Below are positions 20,021-28,500 of a DNA stretch of 64,000 nucleotides, one piece after another. How positions within the stretch are numbered: the first letter of the stretch is position 1; the number at the start of each line of letters is the position of its first letter. A program made the position numbers and the translations under genes. The notes under the pieces are model-generated. The model was not told the origin of the DNA, did not search any database, and saw only the letters and a list, made by a program, of their open reading frames with translations. Source of the stretch: Ardenticatenaceae bacterium (lineage in GTDB: Bacteria > Chloroflexota > Anaerolineae > Promineifilales > Promineifilaceae); the NCBI GenBank assembly GCA_011525915.1, contig WYBM01000015.1, forward strand, positions 186,001 to 250,000. Reading direction: 5' to 3'.

Positions 20021-20487
20021 TGTTATTACGAAACGTTCTGCTGGCCCTGGCCTGGGTGGCGCTCACCGGCCAGTTTACACCTCAGAATTTTCTAACCGGG
20101 TTTCTCCTGAGCTATTTACTGTTGTGGCTGTTACAAAGCACTATGGACACCAAACATTACTTCGCTAAAGTGCCCTATGTGATTGGATTTTTTATCTTCT
20201 TCCTGGGGGCCATGCTCAGAGCTGGCTTACGGATAGTTTACCGTGTGTTGTCGCCGCGGCTGCCGTTGCGGCCAGCGATTGTGGCTATTCCGCTGGACGC
20301 ACGCACCGACGCCGAGATAGCATTCCTAGCGAACATGATCACACTGACACCAGGCTCATTGAGCCTGGATGTGTCCTCTGATCGGCGTGTCATGTATGTG
20401 CATACCGTGTATGTGAAAGATATTGAGGCATTCCGGCGCGAGATCAAGGAAGGTTTTGAACGTCGTTTACTAAAGGTGATGCGATGA
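20020..20487 (+). CDS. mrpE: Mrp antiporter subunit E
   Basis: A 155-aa small membrane subunit with the family's hallmark segment NMITLTPGSLSLDV followed by YVHTVYV. It has two or three N-terminal helices and a soluble C-terminal part. It overlaps mrpF by an ATGA. Confidence 0.94.
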   Translation: MLLRNVLLALAWVALTGQFTPQNFLTGFLLSYLLLWLLQSTMDTKHYFAKVPYVIGFFIFFLGAMLRAGLRIVYRVLSPRLPLRPAIVAIPLDARTDAEIAFLANMITLTPGSLSLDVSSDRRVMYVHTVYVKDIEAFRREIKEGFERRLLKVMR

Positions 20488-20750
20488 CGGTCGAAACTTT
20501 AACCTTGATCGCGGTCATACCGGTTTTGAGTGTCGCTGTCATGTTGACGTTTATCCGGCTGGTGCGGGGGCCGAGTCTACCAGATCGCGTCGTTGCCCTA
20601 GACTTGCTGGGAACCATTGGCATCAGCCTGATCGCTGCTTATGCTATGGTGACTCAGCAGCCGGTGATCTTAGACGTGGCTATGGTACTGGCGTTGGTCT
20701 CCTTCTTGGGGACGATTGCTTTTGCCTATTATATTGAGCAGAAAAGATGA
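20484..20750 (+). CDS. mrpF: Mrp antiporter subunit F
   Basis: An 88-aa, three-helix protein with the MrpF signature RGPSLPDRVVALDLLG. It overlaps the preceding and following genes by 4 bases each. Confidence 0.94.
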   Translation: MTVETLTLIAVIPVLSVAVMLTFIRLVRGPSLPDRVVALDLLGTIGISLIAAYAMVTQQPVILDVAMVLALVSFLGTIAFAYYIEQKR

Positions 20751-21148
20751 ATTTACAAGAAACCATCGCTATTTTTTTTATCATCATTGGTACGTTTTTT
20801 ACGTTAGTGGCTGGTATCGGTGCTTTACGTTTGCCTGACCTGCTTTTACGCATGTCGGCTACGACGAAGGCGGCAACCTTAGGGGTAGGGTTTATGCTGG
20901 TAGGCACGGCCGTTTACTTTGGTGAGTTGAGCATTACCAGCCGAGCCCTGGCTACCATTGCCTTTGTGATGCTCACCGCGCCTGTATCGGCGCACATGAT
21001 CGCCCGTGCCGGCCACTTTTATGGGTGCCCTTTGTGGGAGGGCACCGTTATAGACGAGTTACGTGGCCGCTATGACACACAATCCCACATATTGGCCAGC
21101 ACACAAACGGAAAGCGTGCCCGAAAAAATGGAAGAGGTTGTGCCTTGA
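20747..21148 (+). CDS. mrpG: Mrp antiporter subunit G
   Basis: A 133-aa protein with the MrpG core RLPDLLLRMSATTKAATLGV and three helices. It is the last gene of a complete seven-subunit operon. Its tail of about 25 polar residues is slightly longer than the minimal family domain. Confidence 0.94.
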   Translation: MNLQETIAIFFIIIGTFFTLVAGIGALRLPDLLLRMSATTKAATLGVGFMLVGTAVYFGELSITSRALATIAFVMLTAPVSAHMIARAGHFYGCPLWEGTVIDELRGRYDTQSHILASTQTESVPEKMEEVVP

Positions 21149-21590
21149 TCGCAGGCAGTTGGCCTTCTGTTTTACGTCTCCCCGTCACCCAAGGCCAGCG
21201 GCAGGCACCTGGTTGACCCATCGCCACGCTGAGTATTCATACGGTGCCAAAGCCGCCAGCCAGCGATACAGTTTGGCGGCCCTGCGTTCACATATGGCCC
21301 GGCAAATTCCCCCAATTGAGAATTGCCGTATTGCCATATGAGTTGTTTTTATTATAATTTGGGGGGTGTGCATGCCCTGGTTCCAGAGGTGAGGCTTTTT
21401 CTGAAGCCAAGATCAAGATCAGAAAGAAGCACATTCTGGTAAGTTCTATTCTCCATTAGGGTCGTATTTTTGGCTCATTTGTGATGGTATGATGATTTTT
21501 CTTCATGGTGGTTGAAAAATCGTTATCTTACCCAACTGCTCTTCTTATATCATTTTTAGTAAAGGTATTTCAATATGAAAAGGAGTTTTT
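21149..21590. other. 442-base intergenic region ending the mrp operon and preceding the P450
   Basis: No coding sequence or RNA gene is recognisable. It contains a stem-loop at 21252-21280 (GCCGCCA and TGGCGGC, 15-base loop, no T-run) and a promoter-like site at 21331-21358. The first half shares the GC-rich character of the mrp genes. From about 21340 onward it turns AT-rich like the biosynthetic genes, marking a compositional boundary. Confidence 0.6.
21331..21358 (+). promoter_or_regulatory. Sigma-70-like promoter upstream of the P450 gene
   Basis: TTGCCA, 16 bases, then a perfect TATAAT, placed about 230 bases before the P450 start in the AT-rich half of the gap. It would launch the right-hand biosynthetic block independently of the mrp operon. 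The long untranslated leader is unusual. The call rests on sequence match only. Confidence 0.45.
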
Positions 21591-22796
21591 ATGACTGAAG
21601 AAACACCTCTAACATACCCTTTTGGGGATTATGATCGGTTAAGTGTGCATCCAAAGTATAAAGAGTTGCGTAAGCAAGATGGCTTAGGCTGTATACAGCC
21701 TCCTTTTGGAAATGAGACGTGGATTGCCACTCGTTATGAGGACATCAAAACTGTATTAATAGATCCTCGATTCAGTCGCGCCCAAGCAATTGGCGAAGAC
21801 GAACCACGTGTACATCCTTATATTCCTCAGCCCGATGAACTGACAGCCATGGATCCCCCAGAACATACTAGATTGCGGCGGGTTTTGGCTTCAGGGCTGA
21901 CCACAAAACGAGCAGAAGAGGTAAGGCCGCAAATACAAAAAATCGTCGACAGATTACTTGATAAAATGGAAGACCAGGGCGGCCCAATCGACCTTGTCGA
22001 GAATTTCTCTCAGCCTATGCCCGTAGAGGTCATGTGTCAATTATTAGGGGTTCCCCCGAGCGATACACCCAAGTTCAAAGAATGGGCAGGCATTTTCCTC
22101 TCTACGGCCGCTGCCGGAGTTTCTCAAGAAGAAATGATGCAAAAGCATATGGAATTAATGGGCTACCTTTCTGGAATGATCGCTCAAAGACGAGAAAAAC
22201 CCACAGAAGACATGTTGAGTGTATTGGTAAATGCCCATGATGTAGATGAGCGGCTGACAGAAAGAGAAATGCTTAACTTAGCTTTTGCTATTATTGTTGC
22301 TGGGTATGAAACTACTGCAAATCAAATAGCCAGTTTTACCTATGTCCTATTATCAAACCCAGACAAACTACAGATGCTGCGCGCAAATCCAGATCTGATG
22401 CCACATGCTATCGAAGAATTGCTGCGCATTGCTCCTGTTACAGCCACGGCAGGCTTTGCCAGAGTCGCAACTGAAGATGTAAAATTGGGTGATTTTCTTG
22501 TCAAGAAAGGTGAAACAGTAATGCCTGTTCTCTTTTCGGCCAATGACGATGAAAGTGTATTCCCAAACCCAGAAGAGTTAGACTTTACAAGAGAAAATGT
22601 GCATGTACATATGTCATTTAGTCATGGGCCACATCATTGCCCTGGTGCCCAACTAGCCCGCGTTGAATTACAGATTGCGATCAAATCCCTTATTGAGCGG
22701 TTTCCAAACTTAGCTTTTGCTATTCCGGCAGAAGACATCCCATGGAAAACAGGGCATCTTGCTCGGGGTCCCTTGGAACTTCCCGTTACATGGTAA
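21591..22796 (+). CDS. Cytochrome P450 (class I bacterial type)
   Basis: A soluble P450 of 401 aa. The I-helix oxygen-binding motif AGYETT is at 237-242, the K-helix ExxR is E276-R279, and the haem loop FSHGPHHCPG has Cys350 as ligand. Length and motifs fit the CYP107/CYP105-like bacterial tailoring enzymes. A strong AGGAG site sits 5 bases before the ATG. No ferredoxin gene is nearby, so electrons must come from elsewhere. Its place ahead of the thiazole-polyketide genes suggests it hydroxylates or epoxidises that product (inference); leinamycin-type products also carry P450 oxidations. Confidence 0.95.
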   Translation: MTEETPLTYPFGDYDRLSVHPKYKELRKQDGLGCIQPPFGNETWIATRYEDIKTVLIDPRFSRAQAIGEDEPRVHPYIPQPDELTAMDPPEHTRLRRVLASGLTTKRAEEVRPQIQKIVDRLLDKMEDQGGPIDLVENFSQPMPVEVMCQLLGVPPSDTPKFKEWAGIFLSTAAAGVSQEEMMQKHMELMGYLSGMIAQRREKPTEDMLSVLVNAHDVDERLTEREMLNLAFAIIVAGYETTANQIASFTYVLLSNPDKLQMLRANPDLMPHAIEELLRIAPVTATAGFARVATEDVKLGDFLVKKGETVMPVLFSANDDESVFPNPEELDFTRENVHVHMSFSHGPHHCPGAQLARVELQIAIKSLIERFPNLAFAIPAEDIPWKTGHLARGPLELPVTW

Positions 22797-22980
22797 CAAA
22801 ATAATACAAGAGAATTCGTAAAGCCCATCGACTTGCTTACAAATGTATCTCATTTCACATGAACCGTTGTAAGCATTGCCTGGCAACTTTAACAGTCTAT
22901 CGAAAAAGTGAATCTTTGCGGCAAAATAACTTCAACACAAACAATAGATTTATAGTGAAGTGAGTGCAGGAATCAAAATG

Positions 22981-23024
22981 CAATCCGGTACGTGTGTCTA
23001 GAATGTATCGGATTGTTATTTTAT
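22981..23024 (+). terminator. Rho-independent terminator-like hairpin
   Basis: CAATCCGGTAC and GTATCGGATTG pair over 11 positions (one G-U) with a 13-base loop, followed by TTATTTTAT. It lies in the 334-base gap after the P450 and about 105 bases before the haemoglobin start. The rest of that gap holds nothing else I can name. Confidence 0.55.
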
Positions 23025-23130
23025 GATTATAGAACAATGCAGGGTTTCAGTTCGATTCGTAAAGACAAACATAGTTAGCACTTGCAGGTTGCTTCGACAA
23101 TTTATTAAAAGCAAGGAAGGAATTTTTAAA

Positions 23131-23574
23131 ATGGAAACGATGTATGAACGTATCGGGGGCGAAGCAAAAATCCAACAACTTATTGAGGAATTTCACAAAC
23201 GAGCATTACAAGATCCTATGCTTGGTACTATGTTTGCAGAAGCAAAGGGGAAACACGTTGAAAACCTTACAATTTTTTTCATAGAAATGTTTGGTGGTCC
23301 AGCTAGATACAGCGACGAATTAGGCGCTATCGAGGGATTATTGTTTGCGCATGAGCATCTGCATATAAGCAATGAACAACGGCAACGTTTTGTTGATCTA
23401 ATGGTGGAAACAATCAAAGATCTTGATTTCCCCAAAGATAACAACTTCCTCAAAGACTTTACTAAGCACATAGAAGCAGGCTCTCAGTTCTCAATGAAAT
23501 TTTCCTATCCAGAGGTAGAACTCCCCCAAAGACCTTTTCCAGATATAACACCGTGGGAATGGACGGTTGAATAG
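23131..23574 (+). CDS. Truncated (2/2) haemoglobin
   Basis: A 147-aa protein of the bacterial truncated haemoglobin family: N-terminal MYERIGGEAKIQQLIEEFH, central IFFIEMFGGPARYSD, and the AHEHLHI segment in which His74 aligns with the proximal haem ligand. The ATG at 23131 follows AAGGAAGGA; the frame is open further upstream but has no family match there. Such globins bind O2 or NO, and some feed oxygenases. Lying between a P450 and the HMGS/PKS genes, it may supply oxygen to, or protect, the tailoring chemistry. That role is inferred from position alone. Confidence 0.88.
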   Translation: METMYERIGGEAKIQQLIEEFHKRALQDPMLGTMFAEAKGKHVENLTIFFIEMFGGPARYSDELGAIEGLLFAHEHLHISNEQRQRFVDLMVETIKDLDFPKDNNFLKDFTKHIEAGSQFSMKFSYPEVELPQRPFPDITPWEWTVE

Positions 23575-23587
23575 TTAATACTGGCTC

Positions 23588-23614
23588 ATTTGTCTTTGTT
23601 TTATAAAGGCAAAT
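23588..23614 (+). terminator. Stem-loop just after the haemoglobin gene
   Basis: ATTTGTCTTT and AAAGGCAAAT pair over 10 positions (one G-U) with a 7-base loop, beginning 14 bases after the stop codon. There is no U-tract downstream, so termination would be weak. Confidence 0.4.
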
Positions 23615-23677
23615 CACTAGATAACATCATTTCCGCATGTGTAAGAATGCCCCAAAAAGGTCAACTCCCTTTATTAC

Positions 23678-23729
23678 GTAGTTCACAAAGATTGTTTTGA
23701 TTAAAAATGAGTCAAACTATGTGAATTAC
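23678..23729. promoter_or_regulatory. Extended inverted repeat upstream of the first HMGS gene
   Basis: GTAGTTCACA and TGTGAATTAC match over 9 of 10 positions, and inside them TTTTGA faces TCAAA, giving a two-part cruciform-like element. It sits about 50 bases upstream of a promoter-like site and could be a regulator-binding site for the synthase operon. No regulator gene is present in the window. Confidence 0.35.
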
Positions 23730-23780
23730 TGGGTGAAAGCACAGAAATTGTTTCATTCTATCTCAAAATGCTTTTTCGCT

Positions 23781-23808
23781 TTCACATGGCAATGTACTGA
23801 TTTAGCAT
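23781..23808 (+). promoter_or_regulatory. Promoter-like site before the first HMGS gene
   Basis: TTCACA, 16 bases, then TAGCAT: five of six matches at -35 and four of six at -10, ending 43 bases before the HMGS start. The call is weak by sequence alone but well placed. Confidence 0.3.
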
Positions 23809-23851
23809 AAACACATTGACTGATTTTTATCGGATGTCACAAAGAGGATCT

Positions 23852-25084
23852 ATGTCTGTTGGTATTGAAGCAATAAACGTTTATGCAGGGCGTACCTGCT
23901 TAGACGTAAAACGTCTTTTCGAAGCAAGAGGGTTGGATGTAAAGCGCTTTGCGAATTTAATGATGGCACAAAAGTCAGTAAATCTCCCATGCGAAGATCC
24001 TGTTTCCAATGCTGTGAATGCAGCAAAGCCAATTATCTCCCAATTAACGGATGAACAGCGCGGTCAAATCGAACTGCTTGTTGTTGGCACTGAGAGTGGG
24101 TTGGATTTTGCTAAACCAATCAGCACTTACATACATGACTATTTAGGCTTAAGCCGAAGATGCCGCTCTTTTGAAACAAAACATGCTTGTTATGGAGGAA
24201 CAGCAGCCCTGCAATGTGCTCTAAATTTTGTTTCCGCAAGTGTCATAAACGGTGTCAAAGCCTTAGTAATTGCCTCTGATGCAGCCAGTGTTCCAGATCG
24301 TATGACTTATTGGGAACCGTCACAAGGAGCTGGTGCAGTGGCTATGCTTATTAGTGATTCTCCTGCTCTATTCGAAGTAGATGAAGGTGCCTCTGGATAT
24401 TATAGCCATGAAGTAATGGATACATTACGTCCTCGTAGCGACATGGAAATTGGAGATTCAGACTTATCGTTACTTTCATATCTGGAATGTTTAGAGCAAT
24501 GTTTTTCTATGTATGAAGAACGCGTTTCATCAGTCGATATTCTTGACACCTTTGACTATTTGGTTTTCCATACGCCATTTGCCGGAATGGTTAAAGGGGC
24601 ACATCGTAAGCTGTTGCGAAAACATAAACAACTATCATCTGAACAAATTGAACAAGATTTTGAGAAACGTATGTTAGATTCTCTTGTTTACTGCACACGA
24701 ATCGGTAATGTTTATTCTGCAGCTTTGTATTTAGCCTTGTGTTCGTTAATTGACCATAATTATTTTGAAGCACCAAAAAGAGTTGGTTTATTCTCTTATG
24801 GTTCGGGCTGCTCATCAGAATTCTATAGTGGTGTGATCCCAGATAATGCTCAAGAGAAACTTGCTCAATTTGAAATCCGAAAAAAGCTGGATGAACGATA
24901 TTCCCTAACAATGGAAGAGTATGAGATTCTTAGCGACATGAGTACTGACAGAATGAGTGGCGTTCAAGAAAAAGTATTTGACACATCTGCATACCAAAAT
25001 ATTTATGATTCTCTCTTTGTTGGACAAGACCTGTTAGTTTTAGATCAAATAAATAATTTCCATCGGAAGTATAAGTGGGCATGA
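23852..25084 (+). CDS. HMG-CoA synthase homologue of a PKS beta-branching cassette (copy 1)
   Basis: A 410-aa protein of the HMG-CoA synthase-like family (PksG/BaeG/LnmM type). It has the catalytic cysteine in ACYGGT (Cys113), the active-site HTPFAGM (His240) and the C-terminal GSGCSSEF motif. These enzymes condense an acetyl or propionyl unit, carried on a small ACP, with the beta-keto group of a polyketide on the synthase, giving an alkyl branch. I place the start at ATG 23852 after AAAGAGGA; an upstream in-frame start (23816) adds 12 residues without homology. A second homologue lies at 61355, on the other side of the two megasynthase genes, so the locus carries two non-adjacent copies. 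Confidence 0.93.
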   Translation: MSVGIEAINVYAGRTCLDVKRLFEARGLDVKRFANLMMAQKSVNLPCEDPVSNAVNAAKPIISQLTDEQRGQIELLVVGTESGLDFAKPISTYIHDYLGLSRRCRSFETKHACYGGTAALQCALNFVSASVINGVKALVIASDAASVPDRMTYWEPSQGAGAVAMLISDSPALFEVDEGASGYYSHEVMDTLRPRSDMEIGDSDLSLLSYLECLEQCFSMYEERVSSVDILDTFDYLVFHTPFAGMVKGAHRKLLRKHKQLSSEQIEQDFEKRMLDSLVYCTRIGNVYSAALYLALCSLIDHNYFEAPKRVGLFSYGSGCSSEFYSGVIPDNAQEKLAQFEIRKKLDERYSLTMEEYEILSDMSTDRMSGVQEKVFDTSAYQNIYDSLFVGQDLLVLDQINNFHRKYKWA

Positions 25085-25534
25085 CAATTGTTTTAGGCCT
25101 GACACTTTGTACCAGTAGGCGGCCTGTACTCGGTATGGATCGGTGAGCCCACTGTAGTTTTGTATTTTGGGATCCCCGTAAAGGTTTAGCCGTTTTTAAG
25201 ATCGCGCTACCTCATATGGCCTTAAAATCATCAAACCTTGCGTAAATCTACTGAAGTTGCTTTTAAAATAATGGACCTGATAGGAGTTTGTAGGGTGCTT
25301 AACAAAAATAGTGCTTATTGTGTAACAGTTGCTTGACCATGTGATGCAATACATTAGAGAGGCAAACTCCATAATATCCTGAGACTTAGAATTATTTGTG
25401 TGTTTTTGTTATTAATTTGTGTCTTTGTTGTTGATGAAAGCTTTGAAGTACACCTTCGATCTATTAAAAGTTAGATTTCTATTCACTTTGCCATCTGAAG
25501 GAACTCAGGAACCAAAGCTTAAGGATGGGCGTAA
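25085..25534. other. 450-base gap before the first megasynthase gene
   Basis: I see no gene or RNA here. An 8-base perfect inverted repeat (GGAGTTTG at 25283-25290, CAAACTCC at 25363-25370) spans 72 bases of AT-rich DNA. No convincing promoter pair is visible. The start of the downstream gene has an AAGGATGG ribosome site. Confidence 0.4.
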
Positions 25535-28500
25535 ATGAAACCCGAAAAACCTCGATCAGAAATTCCTCAAACCAATCTGACCATATCAGAAATCGAGCAA
25601 TATGTGCAAGAGTTGTTAGAGCAGATAATACCCGAGGGAATTTCACCCGATTTAACTTTGCGCCAAAACGGGTTGGATTCTATGAAGGCAGCCAGATTGT
25701 GGCTTGATATTGAAAGCAAATATCAGGTTGACATACCCATCGAGAAAATGGCCAATGCTGGTTTGCCGGAATTAGCTAGACGAATTTTTGAGAAAGCAAC
25801 AACGGCACTGGTTAATCCTGGAAGACTCTCTATTCAAACAAACCCCAATGCCCATTCTGAACCCTTCCCCTTAACGCCCATTCAAGAATCTTATCTAATG
25901 GGTAAACAGGCCGGATTGACACTTGATTTAGCCGGATGTCATCAGTACATTGAGTTTGAGGTAACTGATATAGACATAAACCGCCTACGTCAGGCGTGGC
26001 AAAAGCTGGTTGACCATCATGATATGCTGCGTACAAAAATACTACCCAGCGGACGCCAAATCGTTCAAGAACAAGCGCCAGACTGGCAATTAATTACGCA
26101 TAACCATACAAACAAAACGCCCGGTGAACGAGATGATCATATAAAATCTATTCGCCACCGGATATCACAACACATTTACCCCATAGGGCAATGGCCATTG
26201 TTTAACATTGAAGTTTCTTTTGTTGAATCTGGCACCAGTATTGTTCATTTTAGCATAGATTCCATCATTACAGACGGTCACGGACAGGCTCTTTTATTGG
26301 AACAATGGGCAAATTGTTACAATGAACCGAATGTGCAATTAACCGCCTCCACGTTAACCGCACGAGACATTCTAATATCTTTACAATCTCAGCGTGGTGG
26401 CGAAGCATATCAAAATGATATCAAGTATTGGCTCCAGACACTTAAGGGGATGCCAGATGGCCCACTCCTTCCTGTATACCTTCCTTCAGGCGAAGACAAT
26501 ACAAACCGTCACTTTAAACGTACCCCTTTGACCGGCATGTTAACAGCATCACAATGGGGGATGCTAAAGCAACAAGCAAACAGGCTTGATGTCTCTTCAA
26601 CCTCGCTGTTATTGACTCTTTTTGCCAACGTATTGGCTTATCACCAAGAAAGAAACCCGTTCTCTCTGATTTTAACGACAAATGACAGACTTAGGCTGCC
26701 GGCCGAAGTCGATCATATTGTTGGCCCATTTACCTCTTCTGCAATCATCATAGTAGAACGAAAGCCAGAAGATAGCATAGATGTCTTTTGCCAACGGGTG
26801 CACGAAAAGCTTTGGCAAGGGTTGGAACATGCCACTGTTTCTGGTGTTACCGCAGTCCGCGAAATAAGAAATCGTGACAAATCACACAAACTGACACAGC
26901 TTCCAGTCGTGTTCACGAGCATGATCGGAACAGGGCCGAACGGGAGGCAAGATGGCGGATTTGCCGCCAATATATCTTATGCCGTCAGCCAAACATCCGA
27001 TATTTTTTTAGACTGTCAAGTATGGGAGCAGGCCGATGACTTACACTTTCGCTGGGATGTGGCCTTAAATCTTTATCCAAAAGGTGTGATTGAAACCTTA
27101 TTCATTCGTTTTCAAAACGCTTTAGAAACCCTTTGCGCCGGATATGAGTCACATCAGCTTTACCCTTTAAATGCTTTACAACAGGCTTATTATGTAGCAC
27201 GTACGTTAAACGCTGTTGGGACTTGGAATGGATGTCAAATGTATGAAAGTTTTGACATGGAGGAGTTTGATCATGCAAAACTAGAAACCGCACTCTTGCA
27301 TCTGATTAATGCATACGCTGCCATGCGTTCCTATCTAACGCATGAGGGCAAACTTGCTTTTATACCCAACACGCTGCCAAAATGGCATATCCCATTCATT
27401 GATCTCACGCATGCACAAGAACCACTCTCGACCATTTCCTTGATTCGTGAGGAAATGAGCAGTCAGGCGTTCAGTTTGGGCTTATGGCCTTCGTTTGATG
27501 TCAGGGTAACCTGCCAGGCAGGGCTTCAAGCAACTGTGCATTGTTCATTTGACCTGGCTGTTTTTGATGCGCCAAGTATTCATTTCTTGTGCCGTGAGTT
27601 ATTCCGCTTTTACATGGACCCCAGCGCAACACCCAAAACGGTGACATCGGTTGCTGCTTATTTAGACAAACAACGCGCATTACAATCCTTACCTGAATAT
27701 GCCGAATGGCGCGAACATTGGAAACGTCGTTTTGCGCATATACCTGCGGGACCGAAGCTGCAAAAATCAGAATCTGAACGAAAACGAATTCGACTTGAAG
27801 GCATCCGGATCAATTGGGAGCTTCTACAACAAAAAGCTCAAAAGCACCAGGTTTCTCCCGACTCTGTGTTATCTGCGGTTTTTAGCGAGGTGCTATCACG
27901 CTGGTTTGAGGGCGATTTTGCCTTTACGGTTGTAAGATGGCGAGAGGACAAAGAAATCTATAGACCGGGTGAGTTTACAGAATTAAGTTGGTTGCAAGAA
28001 ACACACAAAAGCATGTCTCTGGTTGAAAAGGCGGCGCTATATCAACAAGTGATTGATGAAGATATGGTGGCAGATGCTGTCAGTGGTTTAAATGAGCTGC
28101 GAAATCGGGTTATGCAAGAAAGAAGCAGGGGAGCTTTTGATTTCCCGGTTGTTTACACCACGATCATTGATGTCACGGATAATCCGCTCCCATCTTTTGT
28201 AAAACCTGGGCAGTGGCTAAGCTGCACCCCCGATGTTTCGCTGGACTGTATTGCTATTCGTGATAACAGTGAGCTGTTTTTCTGTTGGGATGTTGTGGAG
28301 CAGGATATTCCAGTGTCTATGCTGCAACAGATGTTTGATGAATTCAAACGAGCTTTACATCTCATCGTGACAGAAGAGGTTGATTGGCAGACAGTAAACT
28401 TACACAAACTAGCAAGGCCAGAATCTCAAATAGATCTGCTGTCACGATCTAAGCATTCGAACAACGGCCGTGAACAAGACAGCAAACAACTTAGTGCCGC

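Noticed and set aside
23046-23066. TTCGATTC sequence resembling a tRNA T-loop
   Set aside because: The flanking bases do not form the T-arm stem, and no acceptor or anticodon arm is present nearby.
22981-23130. Upstream extension of the haemoglobin frame from 23023
   Set aside because: The extra 36 codons overlap a terminator-like hairpin and have no globin homology; the ATG at 23131 has a strong ribosome site.
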